Assembly: GCA_021432635.1 (NCBI GenBank)
Contig: MU270028.1
Coordinates: 730,420-794,419 of the forward strand
Direction: 5' to 3'
DNA: 64,000 nt
Source: Thozetella sp. PMI_491
Taxonomy: Eukaryota > Ascomycota > Sordariomycetes > Chaetosphaeriales > Chaetosphaeriaceae
The notes under the pieces were generated by a model, which did no database searches, had not been told where the DNA came from, and saw only the letters and a list, made by a program, of their open reading frames with translations. Every line of letters begins with the position of its first letter. Positions within the stretch are counted from its first letter, which is position 1. Shown in pieces: positions 11,205 to 21,909 of this stretch. The translations under genes and the position numbers were made by a program.

Positions 11205-11860
11205 ATGAGACTCGACGGCACGATGCGGGCTTTCGCCGTGCTCCCATTCGGCGTGTCGGCTGCGCTGGCACAGAACCAGACCTGCTATTGGCCGAATGGG
11301 AACATAGCTGAAGGTTTGATCCCTTGCACTTCAGGAAAAACCACGCACTGCTGTGCGAGCACGAGCGTCTCCCTGTCGAACGGGTATTGCTTAAGAGCGA
11401 CCAGCCCTTTGTTCTCTCACGCGGCGGTTGCACAGACGCAGACTGGGGCATAACTGCAATCCAAGATGCATCGGATGTAAGTCTATGAGGCGACTGGTTA
11501 TTTGGCAAAAAGCTAATGGCTCGCTCAAGCGGCGAACAATCCCGACGGTGGAAGCAGCATTGTTCATTATGGCATCAAGAACGGAGGATCACTGTACTGC
11601 TGTGGAGACTTAGTAGTCAACGGATCTACGACCGCTTGCCCAAATAACGAGAGCCCTTTCAGCCTTCCAGATGGCCAGATCCTCTTTAGGGTCGCAGCAC
11701 TGGCGACAGTCAGCCAGAACCAGACGACATCAAGCCAGGGACAGGCCACAACATCCCGACGGGGTCGCGGTTGGAAATTGTTTTGTATGTACACTCACAC
11801 CAGCGCTGCTTCGCATTTTCCCCGCGTTAAATATCCCTTTCAACCGCTCCGCTCCCGAAC
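11205..11860 (+). pseudogene. disrupted Cys-rich secreted/membrane protein gene
   Basis: From 11223 a good signal peptide (MRAFAVLPFGVSAALA) leads into QNQTCYWPNGN and a cysteine pattern with TTHCCAS and NGYCL. This resembles a common fungal family of Cys-rich extracellular proteins that usually carry a C-terminal transmembrane helix. The conserved RGGCTDADWG continuation is present but in another frame, reached near 11416 with no plausible intron. Past a likely intron (donor GTAAGT at 11478) the segment GSLYCCGDLVVNGSTTACP continues the family pattern. A tail with NQTTSSQGQ follows, but no transmembrane helix in that frame. I read this as a damaged gene, though a sequencing error near 11416 is possible. 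Confidence 0.5.
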
Positions 11861-12041
11861 CAGATGAACCTCTGAGGAACAAACACAACCTGACTCTCTC
11901 AAAATTTCTGCATGCTCTCGAACCCATTGGTCTAACAGCCAATACATAGTATCCCCGATCACCATCAGGTTCACTCTTCTCCCTCTCAACAATAACACAC
12001 CGAAGCGTTTGCAGGGTCTGTGCTCCCTGCCCCGTCATATT

Positions 12042-12840
12042 TCAACATCCATTTTCCACCAACCTCCTGTTCGATGCTGCAATTCTTGTGGAGCGTCTCA
12101 CTTGTGTCTTCAATGCGCAGCCGCAGTCGCTCAATTCGACACCAAGACGCCATTCAACTTTGCTAGATTCAATCTCCACATATTCGATCGGCCCATCGTA
12201 TGCCATCCAAGACCAGGATGGCACCCTCCGGTATAAAATCTGCTTCACCCCTGTAGATCCGAGTCGCCGCCATAGGAGGCCTCTATCGGAATAGCGTGAA
12301 AAGACGCCATGCCTTCTTTTCGTATTCAACGTCCTTGCTAGCCGCTGCTCCAGCCCAGATATCGCAACAGGCCTGTCCGTAGGTTGTGTAAGGCGGAGCC
12401 GTGAGTACTTCATGAAATGATACTGATAGAGTTGGATCCTGGCTTGATCGGGGAAGATTTGGAGGAAGTCCGGGAATGTCGGGTCTCCTAGAAATGACCC
12501 TTCCAAGCCGGGGTCAAGAGGTTAGAGTGAAACTAATAACGTGCGGCAGCGTGAAAATCATGATATACCAAGAGAGAGAACGGTATGGAAGCTTGCAGGT
12601 CCTAAGGAATTGAACGTTTGGGATCAGACTCACCTACGCAGGCGATTAAGCGTTTCACATCGTACCCCAACACCATATTGCCAGTATGACTGGTTTCCTG
12701 TGAAATGAATCGTTCCCCGCGACAAGGCCCATTCCTACAATACCCACGCTCGCTGATTCAAGAGACCGTCCTCCACGTCGCCAACAAAACCATCGACTGT
12801 TGCGCAAATGTATACTGGATCATGCGAGGAACTTTGCACC
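12042..12840 (-). pseudogene. broken HET-domain (heterokaryon incompatibility) gene remnant
   Basis: On the minus strand, the stretch from about 12840 down to 12630 carries the HET-domain pattern DVEDGLLNQRAWVL and TIHFTGNQSYWQYG. The stretch 12506-12042 carries the usual downstream region, with AISGLEQRLA and RRVPSWSWMAYDGPIEY. The amino-terminal part of the domain is absent and a dispersed repeat lies exactly where it should be. The gene looks broken, with at least two or three lesions plus the missing front end. HET proteins act in non-self recognition between fungal strains. Confidence 0.7.
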
Positions 12841-12844
12841 TTGA

Positions 12845-13165
12845 CGTAAGTCTAGTGGTACGTGGGAGAGGGCATGCCTATGCGAGGACCAATTAGTGCT
12901 GGGCTCTGACCAGAGCAAGATGAACACGTAGGAATGGGGCGAGGCCCCGTAATGGTCGTACGAAGTGGTCTTGTGGTTGGTCTGGTCTAAGGAAAACGAA
13001 TGTATGAAGTTGATTGCTAGATTAATGGATGGATAGAGGGATGATGGTCCTCCCTGAGGTAGGACGGCATCCCTTAGCTACTTATACAAATCAGGCTGTA
13101 TGGTCTGGTCAGACTAGGGTCTAGATCCACCACGCAGCCCATCCAGTACCAGCGCCACGCTGGGC
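12845..13165. repeat. 320-bp dispersed repeat, copy 1
   Basis: This copy is about 90% identical by eye to 21099-21417 in the same orientation. Both start with CGTAAGT(C/T)TAGTGGTACG and end with AGTACCAGCGCCACGCTGGGC. Differences are mostly single transitions and small indels. No open reading frame is shared, and no clear terminal inverted repeat or target duplication is seen. It could be a small non-autonomous element. It abuts the broken HET gene. Confidence 0.8.
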
Positions 13166-13639
13166 AAAAAAAAAATCCACTGGCTACCCCCAGCTCAATA
13201 GTCTGGTATGGGTCGTTATTATATATATTTATAAGCGTTTTAGGACACCTATATATGGTAATATATTTAAGCTTTTGAGTCAAGTCATCCTTATTATTAT
13301 TATTATCGAATATATACTGTTCTTTGGTTTTATGCAAGGTAATTTATCTTCAGCGAGCCTCAAAAGTTGGGTTGTTCTTTGGTTTTATAAAGACTTATTT
13401 AAATTATAAGTCGGTATATTTACTACCCGCTCTAATTAAATATTTATAGTTACCCTCCTTAATTACCTACCCTTTAGAGATAACGATGATCTAGTTTATA
13501 TTTATAACTGTCGATTAATAATAGTTATATTTTTCTTTAGCCTCACAGTCTTTTATTAGGCTTATTTGAGTATTCATGCCACAGTGAAGGTTATGCGGCC
13601 GGTATATAGACTTTTAAGGGCTCTTAGATCTTCTACTCG
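13166..13639. other. AT-rich stretch
   Basis: This region is strongly AT-rich, with TA-rich runs and ATT/TTA repeats near 13292-13307. It has no readable gene. The composition matches the RIP-like decay of the neighbouring ABC fragment. Confidence 0.5.
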
Positions 13640-13990
13640 GTCTCGGTATTGATAATATTAGTCGCCTCGTCTAGGAGTATGATAGACGGCTTCTTGAGGA
13701 TAGCGCGGGCGACAGTTACGTGTTATAGCTCGCCGCCCGATAGCTTGATACCTTGCTCGCCGACGCGAGTCTCGTAGCCTGAAAGTACGAGTTAGAGTGG
13801 GCTCGTATCTCCATAGCGGAAGTAACATACCGTCGGTGAAGGTTAATATCTGCTCGTAGATGCTTCCTGCCTTACACGCCTCGAATACCTCGTTGTCTGT
13901 GGCGCTAAGCCTCGCGTAGCGGACGTTATTCATGATTGTATCGTCAAAGAGAATAGGGTTCTGCGGCACGATTCCAATGTGCGCGCGCAG
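13640..13990 (-). pseudogene. HMT1/ATM1-type ABC transporter fragment, RIP-like decay
   Basis: The minus strand reads HIGIVPQNPILFDDTIMNNV, RYARLSATDNEVFEACKAGS and LTFTDG, then an apparently intact intron (GTATGT...TTTCAG), then YETRVGEQGIKLSGGEL. That is the Q-loop to ABC-signature region of a half-size heavy-metal tolerance/ATM1-like transporter. Right after the LSGGE signature the expected glutamine (CAA) is TAA, followed by HVTVARAILKKPSIILLDEA (Walker B). A further Q-to-stop follows INTETE. CAA/CAG-to-TAA/TAG changes and the AT-rich flanks fit repeat-induced point mutation. The membrane domain and the amino-terminal half are missing, so this is a non-functional piece. Confidence 0.8.
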
Positions 13991-14349
13991 GCTGTGCCAT
14001 CAGAGAAATTTCCTCTAGCCACTGGGTCGGTAACCGAGGAGCAACTGATTGATTAGCCTCGTTGCTACGGACCACACAGCGAAACAAAACTACAGCGTGA
14101 TGATAAGAAGCACTTGCATATAATATATAGAAAGGCTACCTAAGTTACAAGACTTCTGGTCCTTTTAATTATCTTCACTCAGGTAAACAGGAAGGATTAT
14201 CCCGACGAGGCCCAGGATATAGCTAAGCTTCCGGATCACGTGATCTTACTACCGAAAGTCTAGTAAGGCTTAGGCTTCGCCGAAACAAGCTCTTCGCTCG
14301 CAACGTTTTCTACTACCCAGAATATGTAACATTCCTCAACTGTGTGCCC
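13991..14349. other. intergenic region
   Basis: This lies upstream of the protein kinase gene. The first part is still moderately AT-rich. No gene was seen. Confidence 0.4.
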
Positions 14350-16012
14350 ATGGCTCTACGCGCTCGACTGCGCAGCGCACTGGTCCCAAATCCAGTTGAT
14401 AGATATAGGCAGTTCATTCCATGCGGCGTGTTTGGCGATATCGTCCACGAAACAAGCGTCTTTGCTGAGCTGGAGCCGTTCCAGGACCTTGTCGCCCACG
14501 AACGATCCCGGCTCGCAAGGGAAATCTGCCACGGTAAAGCGGGCTGTCTGGAACCGTTTTCAAGAGTATTCGCAGCCCTGGTCTTGTCAGGGCTGCCGGA
14601 AAAGATCGTCTCATTTCTTGAGATTGATATCAGCGACAGTTCGCTCCCATTCCTCTGGCAGTCAGAGTTGGCCGACGGAGATCCCGCACCCCCACTCTCG
14701 GCCACAGAAACCGACAAACTTGTCACCAAAGTCGCCGATGGATACAAGACGTGTGGCTTCATGGACTCCTGGCCTAGGACTTGGCTGGAGGCCTTCTTTG
14801 CCGAGCAGTGGGCCTTCATAGCGCCCAGCTTCCCGGACACGGCCGGGCAAGTACAGTGCATGCATCTCACGGCCCATCATGTTCTCCCCATCGTCGCGGA
14901 CCTCGGTCGTGTTGACCTGGATCCACTGAGCGCCTCATTTGATGAAGTTGACTCCATACAACGATTTCCAAATCGTACGAATGTTAGGGCAGTCCGCCTA
15001 CACCGCCAGCACTACGAAGTTGGCGCTCCATCCGTAAGCCCCCCCCTTGAACACCCTGTTGCCAGCGCTAACACGGAGGAAATAGTTAAATGTTCCAGGC
15101 CAGCCGTTCGCTTTCAAGTGGGTCTCGACCACGGAGAGGCAGCGTTTTGTCCAAGAGCTGAAGCTATTGAATGTCATGAGGCAGCTAAATGACAAACACA
15201 TCATTCGGTTAATTTCGGCCCTCGAGGTGCAGCGTGACGGCTTCTATTTCATTTTTCACTGCGCTACGGGGACCCTCAATACCCTCTGGCGTACTCGCCC
15301 GGACCTCGTTCGACAGCCTACAATGCAGGCTTGGATGGCCCGACAATGCCACGCTCTAGTCGGCGCTCTGGCCAAAGTCCATGGAAGCTACCAGCAGGCC
15401 CACAAGCAGCGTGCAATCCGACACGGCGACCTGAAACCGGCCAACATCCTCTGGTTCGCTGCGGGTCAGGATGTCGAGAAGTCGGAGCTCGTCATCACCG
15501 ACTTTAGTCATGCAGAATTTGTTGATGAACTGCAGTCTGGAGATGCAGCTTACATCAACAAAAATGCGCTCCATCCTCGCCCGAGTTACCAGGCCCCGGA
15601 GGACGAGGCCAGAACAGTTCCTGTCGCCGGCACGGCAGCAGATATCTGGACTCTCGGGTGTACATTTCTGGAGTTTGTAACTTTCTATCTTGCAGGCTGG
15701 CAAGGCGTCGACGCAGAGTTTCCACGGGCACGAATGACTGCCGAGGGGGCGGCGCGGGTCACATCTGATGCCTTTTACTCCTTTGCGGATGGGAAAGCCA
15801 CTGTGAAGCCCCAGGTTGAGCGATGGGTTGCCAAATTGCGTATCCAGCAGGGCTCCTCGAGATATCTGCGCGAGCTCTTGACTATAACCTCAGAAAAGAT
15901 GCTACAGGCCGATCCTAATCGGCGTGCTCGGTCGGAAGTTTTAGCTCGGGAGTTGCAGAGCCTACGCCATCGATGCGACGACGACGACACATATTATGAT
16001 GCACAGGTGTAA
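14350..16012 (+). CDS. divergent protein kinase with fungal N-terminal extension
   Basis: Two exons (14350-15033 and 15086-16012) encode about 536 residues. Residues 1-190 form a helical region (for example DLVAHERSRLAREICHGKAG and SGLPEKIVSFLEIDI) found in a fungal-expanded kinase family. The kinase domain follows: the ATP-binding lysine in FAFKWVSTTERQRF, the catalytic loop RHGDLKPANILWF, and an APE motif in YQAPEDE with DIWTLGCTFLEF. The usual DFG is DFS (ITDFSHAEF), and the catalytic loop has HGD in place of HRD. The Asp residues for catalysis and metal binding remain, so activity is possible. The intron joins GAPS to LNVPGQPFAF in phase 0. Substrate is unknown. Such kinases are often found near HET/NLR genes. 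Confidence 0.82.
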
Positions 16013-16348
16013 GCTATTTCACTCGGACTGGTTCGATACAGTATATTTCCTAGCTGCATGATGCATAGCTATAGACTTCACCAGAGATGTATCATACCAT
16101 CCTGCCCGCGGAATGGCATCCATGAATGGGTACACCCTCTTCAAATCGACAGTGCCATGACAAAGACAAGAAGTGCAGATAATGAGGGGTTATCCCGGCT
16201 GTAATATGGTGCAAACAAGTCTCTATGTCCCAGAGTGATCATTTAAATATGCATCACTCCCAAGCCCTGTTCCGCCCCGGCCTCCGGACAGCGCGGTGCC
16301 CAGGTTCATCCACTTAACCCGAGCGCCTGCGTTGTCGAAGATGCTGGT
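16013..16348. other. intergenic region
   Basis: This is the 3' flank of the kinase gene. Nothing recognised. Confidence 0.4.
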
Positions 16349-16631
16349 TCAGCTTTGCCACCTCATCCTGCGTCTCATGTTAGAATGCCGACATAGTGGT
16401 ATTTTCACTGGGATCTGACGCACGTCTCTGATCTTGCGCGGCACTGTAATCACAAACTGGCCTCGCTGGGACTGGTCGGAGTAAGTACTGGCATTTTCGT
16501 CAAAGTGGTACGTTCAAAAGACCACTAACCGATACGGAGATCTGATGCTCCGGGATTTTGCAGGTTTCCACAAGATATTCTATTATCTCATCCTCGTCAT
16601 TGTACCGACCGTCGACGACGAGGATCGGCAT
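16349..16631 (-). CDS. small hypothetical protein (possible gene fragment)
   Basis: Two short exons are possible: 16631-16530 and 16471-16349, joined by a 58-bp intron with a GTTAGT donor and a CGACCAG acceptor. The product would be about 74 residues, starting MPILVVDGRYNDEDEIIEYL and continuing SQRGQFVITVPRKIRDVRQI. The amino-acid choice looks coding and the splice sites are reasonable, but I recognise no family. The last 20 residues are basic and look random, so this may be a truncated gene. Confidence 0.3.
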
Positions 16632-17777
16632 GCTTCGGGGTAGATAGGCGTGCCGAGAGCCAGACCCTGCGCAAGTGGCCGAGAGGCTTAAAGAAACTGC
16701 CTTGGGCTAGGGCAGAGACGATGAAAAAGTACGGGCACGGCTGGCATAGAGTGCGGCGATGAGCGAGGGTGGTTCTAGAAGGAATCAGGTCACAGTCGCC
16801 ATGAGTTTTGACGTATCTTTTGGTCGCTGACTGGGTTTTTTTTCTGTTGCCTCCACGGGAGGGGGATCGGGCAGCCGAGGCGCCTGATGACGACTTGCCG
16901 CCTGGGACCGTGGCTCGATGTTTGCCGCCCTCATTGGCTGCCAAATGCGCCACTTTTCTCCCGCATGTGACGCGGGATATTATTAGGCATCCATGCTAGC
17001 CATATCTGGAAAGATAGCGCTGCAGCCAATTTGATGTTGGTGTCTAAATTACCCATTGAACAGATGTTGAAGGCTACAAATGATCATCTTAGAGGCGACT
17101 TTGCGTCACTGCGTTGTTGATAACAGGTAATTAACTCTCTTTATTAGCTGGCTATATAGTAAACTAGTGTTTGTAGTTCGACTAGATTTTACAGAAAGAA
17201 ATTCCCTGCTCACCGCCTTGCTGCTATGGAATTATTAGCTTCCTAGAGTGTTGGTGCCTCGAAATGCTAACAGAAGGGAGAGAAACAACATTTCTTTGGC
17301 TTTGTTGGTGAATCAGTCGTCCGAAAATCTAGCAAATCCTTTGTCATTGGCAGAACTGAGACTGCTCTGTAATGAGCGCGGTGAGCAAAAACGCCAGTCC
17401 CTCGGGACGCGAAGGCATGTTGAAAGGGGACATTTTTGCAGCCAAACTAGCCCAGTTTGATGCATGTCAAGCCACCCCCTATTTGACGTGATAGGTCTGC
17501 CCCAATCTAGCAAGTATGCAGTACGATCACCCTCTCGCAGTCTCCATGTTGTATTGTTCAATGAGCCAGCTCTGTGCGTCATGGATGGGTAAATCTGCCC
17601 TGGACAATTTGGAATTCCGCACGCAGATATCGGCACTAATACTAAACTGTCCACCCCTGAGCCGAGTGTCGCGCATATTTTGCAGACTGGCAGGATGCAC
17701 GGCTGCAGGGGTTGGCAAATGAATGGCGCGGAAGAAACCAATAGGGGCCGCCTGCCGCCAACCCCTTCGCAATCGCC
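16632..17777. other. intergenic region
   Basis: This is more than 1 kb without a gene I can support. A minus-strand open frame runs through 17313-18131, but its composition and lack of motifs argue against coding. Confidence 0.4.
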
Positions 17778-19955
17778 ATGTCTCGGGTGCTTCAGCTGGA
17801 TGAAGGTAACGAGGCTGCGCCGTGACTTTTCTTTCGCAAGCTCACCATCCCCCGCTCTCGACCGGTCCTGCTCCCAACCGCAATTCCTTTCCGATAATCC
17901 TGACTGCAGTGACCCGTCTGTCCGTTCGGTCAATACTCGAAAAGGATGGAGTGGATTGCCGAAACAAACCCTCACCTCCATGACGCCCAGAACAAGCAGG
18001 TGTTGAGAACGTTCAGACCTGGCTCGAAATTCTCCAGAAGCACGACAAAATGCCTCGCAATACACCAGACAACGGTCGGAGTATGTGATCTTAACCAGCC
18101 GATAATTCTGAGAACTACATGTCTCACGCATTCCCCTTTATCAACAGGGGATAGAGCGCCACGAACTCAGGGACAACGCAAGCTGGTCGACCTGGCTCGA
18201 GGCAAGTAGAGTGCAATTCGCTCTCGGCCAGAGTTCGTAGCCATAGCTAACGCGTTAGGCCGGGCCAGACACCCAGCGCTATAAATGCTTTCTCTAGACC
18301 CGGCTTCTCGCTTCTGTATAGTGTAACCGCCAAGGCCCAATAGGATGCTTGGGGCTAATCTGAATGTCAGACTTTCAGGCAAGTCGTCAAGGACGGCTGG
18401 GGGCGAACCACAGAAACTGCAGCATCTTCCATTCGAAGAACTACATCTAAGTGTGCTGCTTTCCCGTTTTCTGACTCACAAGCGCATCTGTCGTGTGATC
18501 GAGTCCGATAACACATACATGGCTGCGACAGATCCAGAAAGGCTAGCCACAGATAATCAAATAAGCCACCTTCTGCCTTCAGATAATGGTAAGGAGACCG
18601 GAAGCAATTTGTTGCTACTCCCGTTTCTAGCGAGTCTAGAAACTAATGTTCGCATGCCCTTCAGAGATCGTTTACGTAGGAATGTTCCAGAGTGGTCTAG
18701 AAAACTACCCCAGTAGCATCGCATTTACTTCAACGTACTTTGTTGATACCAAATCGAGCTGTGGTATCATCTTTGGCTGCAATGATGAGTTTAATGAGCC
18801 CACCAGACAGCGAGAAGGGACCGAAGACGACATGACCAACCTCGAGGGAATGCTCCGAGTCTGTGAGTCCGCATGGGATCACCCACTTCTCCTGCCATAT
18901 CTGTTCGTCGAACTCCAAACCCGACGGTTGCGAAATGCAGCCCGCCTCCATATCGGCAGCGCGCTCGGGGCGCACAACAGGTTCGAAGAGCTCCGAAAGA
19001 AGGGCGGCAATCTCCAGCCGCTGGAACTAGTCAACGACTTGAAGCAAGCCCGCAGCACAAGCGTTATCTTGCAAGAGGACCTCGCTGCTGCGGGACGGCA
19101 GCTTTCCAGCTTAATAGCTCACTGCGAGAGCCTGCTTAAAAGTAAAAAAGCGAACCTGAAAGCCGGCATCCGTGACACTCGTCGGTTCCTGGCACGATTC
19201 AAGGAAGTGAGACATGAATACGAGGGTCTCCTCTCACAGTGTCGAATTAACGTTGCTGACGTGGTCCTGTCCGCTGATATGGTAAGCGGGCTTAATGATC
19301 GTATCGGCGGCCCTTTGACCTAGCCAGGAGCTAAGCAGAATTGTCTTAGTATGCGAACGAGATTGCAAAGCGGGAGCAGAAAGCAAGCACCGTCCTTGCG
19401 TTTGTGGCCATGGTGTATTTGCCAATCACTACCATGGCGGTATGCAAAGCGCGCTCCCACACCTCTAGAATATGCACTCTAGGCTAACACCGTCAATCAT
19501 ATAATCAGACAATCTTCGCTATACCGGCGTTAGATTTCAAAGCCGACTGGAAGGATTATCTCGGCCGTGATGTGCCCTCGGAGTCTGACGCTGCTGAATC
19601 AGCGCCATCCATGGTCTTGCCAATTACGACGGCACCACCGACTGCACCTTCCTCCGCAGCTGCAGCATCGAACACTCCTAACCACGTGGTGGTCTCATAC
19701 TATATATGGCTATACATTGGGTTGTCTCTTGCGCTTACATACTTAACACTTGAGGCCTGGTGGATATTTACTGCTGATTCCTCGAAGAGGTTGTGGCGGA
19801 GGTCTTTGACGCTCTTCTTGGTCGGACGCCTTATCCTCCTACCACGCGATATATCTCAATTCGTGATGGAGACTGCTTGGCCAGCAGTCAAGCAAGCATG
19901 GACGGCATGGAGTGCAAAGAACCAAAGATTGGCCAAATTCTTAGCCTGTTGCTAA
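17778..19955 (+). CDS. CorA-like two-helix membrane protein
   Basis: The well-supported core runs from about 18345 to 19955: exons ending 18598, then 18665-19281, 19350-19439 and 19509-19955. The soluble part has HLPFEELHLSVLLSRFLTH, a long helical region typical of the CorA cytoplasmic funnel (DLAAAGRQLSSLIAHCESLL) and an FKEVRHEYEGLL segment. The membrane part is VLAFVAMVYLPITTMATIFA (helix 1), then a Ser/Ala/Pro-rich loop, then SYYIWLYIGLSLALTYLTL (helix 2). The Gly-Met-Asn signature of true CorA magnesium channels is replaced by ATIFAIP, so transport of Mg2+ is doubtful. The front end is unresolved; candidate coding pieces include MSRVLQLDEG at 17778, VQTWLEILQKHDK near 18011 and RDNASWSTWLEAS near 18167. 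Confidence 0.7.
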
Positions 19956-20046
19956 GCTACTATAAGTACTCTGTCAGAACGACCGAAGGGATTCGAAGAT
20001 GGTAGAATATAGTACTATAGAGCGTAGTATAATAATATATGGAATC

Positions 20047-20675
20047 CAACCTGGCACTTATTGGCAAGGCCCTGCGACACCCTGCGATAGGCGAGATCCT
20101 CCAGTAGTATGTCCAGGACATAGTTAGATATACACAGAACATTTAAAGAGACGTCGCTATCATTAAGAAATCAGTAGGGCTGAGCATAAAGGCGCTGAAT
20201 ATAGCCAATTTTCACCGGACAAAGAACGTAGCCCCGTCCTAGGTATAGGTAGCAGCGTAGGCAAAAGGCCGCCCACCTATGAGTGTTTCTATATTAAGGA
20301 GCTAGTCTGCCGTTATAATATATAAAGACCATGTGTTAATAGTTAAGCTTAAGGATTATAGCATCGTATAATAATATTAGGTATTAGGTATAGTCAGTAA
20401 TATAGACAAGACAATAAGTAGAGACTGTAGTACACGGTAATCCAGCTACGAATATAGTTAAGGTAATCGCAGTATATTAACTTAAGAGCGGCGATATTTA
20501 GATCTCCACTAATACGATAACTGAGGCTATATGACTGAAATAATATAAAGGATGGCTCAGAGGCTTGGGGGAGTATATAGAAGTGATCGTCCTAATATAT
20601 GGAGTGATCATCTATGATATCTCTACCAGCTCTATTAATATGAAGGACTAGAAGGTAACGACCCAATAGATACTT
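20047..20675 (+). mobile_element. non-LTR (LINE, Tad-like) ORF1 remnant, RIP-degraded
   Basis: On the plus strand this AT-rich region still reads pieces such as LIGKALRHPAIGEILQ, LKSGDI, TNTITEAI and YGVIIYDISTSSINMKD, separated by many TAA/TAG/TGA codons. The order matches the nucleic-acid-binding ORF1 of fungal LINEs. Most stops sit where CAA or CAG glutamines would be expected, which is the RIP pattern. No endonuclease or reverse transcriptase region was found. Confidence 0.6.
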
Positions 20676-20677
20676 GA

Positions 20678-20906
20678 TGTGATGGCCCAGGGCCATCCCC
20701 ACGCGTTACACCACGCGTTACACCACGCTCGTTCGTTTGCAACCACTCGTTTGCATCCACGTGATATAGTGGCCCAGTTGACCACTATATCCATCCATCT
20801 TGATCTGTAGCTTCCGTTTACCTTCTTCCTCTCTTTAGCTTAGTATTCTGTGCGTTTTTAATACACACGGCTACAGATCCAGTTCATCGCCGCCAGCGCC
20901 GTGACA
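20678..20906. mobile_element. possible LTR fragment
   Basis: The segment starts TGTGATGGCCCAGGGCCAT and ends CAGCGCCGTGACA, that is TG...CA ends like an LTR, and it has an unusually GC-balanced composition inside AT-rich DNA. A short direct repeat (ACGCGTTACACC twice) lies near its start. No target duplication or partner copy was found, so the call is weak. Confidence 0.35.
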
Positions 20907-21098
20907 CTCGTAGATAATTATACTGTAATCCCCCGAGTAGAGATTTCGTATATAGTGAGAACGGGGAGCAGGAAGCAGAGCACGTGCGGAACAACCCACA
21001 CACAACACCACCACCATACACTCCGTAGCCTAGTAGCCACAGCGCGGAACCAATACCGCGACCTTAGGTCCAGTTCGTAGGTACGGCCATTGAAGCAG

Positions 21099-21417
21099 CG
21101 TAAGTTTAGTGGTACGTGGGAGAGGGCATGCCTATGCGAGGACCAACGAGTGCTGGGCTCTGACCAGAGCAAGATGAACACGTAGGAATGGGGCGAGGCC
21201 CCGTAATGGTCGTACGAAGTTGCTTTTTGGTTGGTCTTGTTTAAGGAAAACGAACGTGTAAAGTTGATTGCTAGATAGATGGATGATGCTCCGTGATGGT
21301 CCTCCCCGAGGTAGGACGGCATCCCTTAGCTACTTATACAAATCAGGCTGTATGGTCTGATCAGACTAGGGTCTAGATCCACCACGTAGCTCATCTAGTA
21401 CCAGCGCCACGCTGGGC
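21099..21417. repeat. 320-bp dispersed repeat, copy 2
   Basis: This is the second copy of the repeat at 12845-13165, same orientation, 8.25 kb away. The best-kept parts are AGAGGGCATGCCTATGCGAG, GGGCTCTGACCAGAGCAAG and the TATAAGTAGC-like block on the minus strand (TAGCTACTTATACAAATCAG on plus). The flanks of the two copies are unrelated, which fixes the ends of the unit. Confidence 0.8.
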
Positions 21418-21909
21418 GAAAGTTCTCTCTGTGAAATGAGTGTACTATTGACCTCTAGATACTTGGTTATTCATATATAGGGCATCTGAGCTACTAAGAT
21501 ACAGAATGGCGAGAAACTTATAATAGCATTTGCCTAGTATAGAAATATTATTATCTTTTTCTCAACCAACAGATCAAAGGCATTCTAGGTGTTTATAAGT
21601 CAATTCCACAGTTCTTAGGACACAAGACACGTTATATCCAACAACTGCTATATACATCTATGCCGCCAGTATATATACTTATGCTAACATATCACATATT
21701 TTTATTAGATACAAATACCAACTGCTCTATCACCCGATACACCTAGTCTGAAGTAGTTACGCAGAATACACTGGAATATAACGCCGCCATTGCATATTGA
21801 ATGGTTAAGCACGACGGAAGTCGGCTTCTAGTGGATTAGCCACATCAAAAAACCTGTTCAACGAGGACCGGCCGGTCCTTGTCAGCCGAGACTACTAAGA
21901 GGTTAAGGA
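21418..21909. other. AT-rich intergenic DNA
   Basis: There is no gene. The sequence is AT-rich with no recognised element. Confidence 0.4.

Noticed and set aside
16670-16700. tRNA-like phrase AAGTGGCCGAGAGGCTTAAA
   Set aside because: It recalls the D-arm of a serine or leucine tRNA, but I find no matching acceptor stem, anticodon arm or T-arm around it.
17313-18131. Minus-strand open frame of 272 codons
   Set aside because: It has no motif and a random-looking composition, and it overlaps likely front exons of the CorA-like gene on the other strand.
20918-21322. Minus-strand open frame of 134 codons
   Set aside because: It runs through the 320-bp repeat and is not kept open in the other copy.
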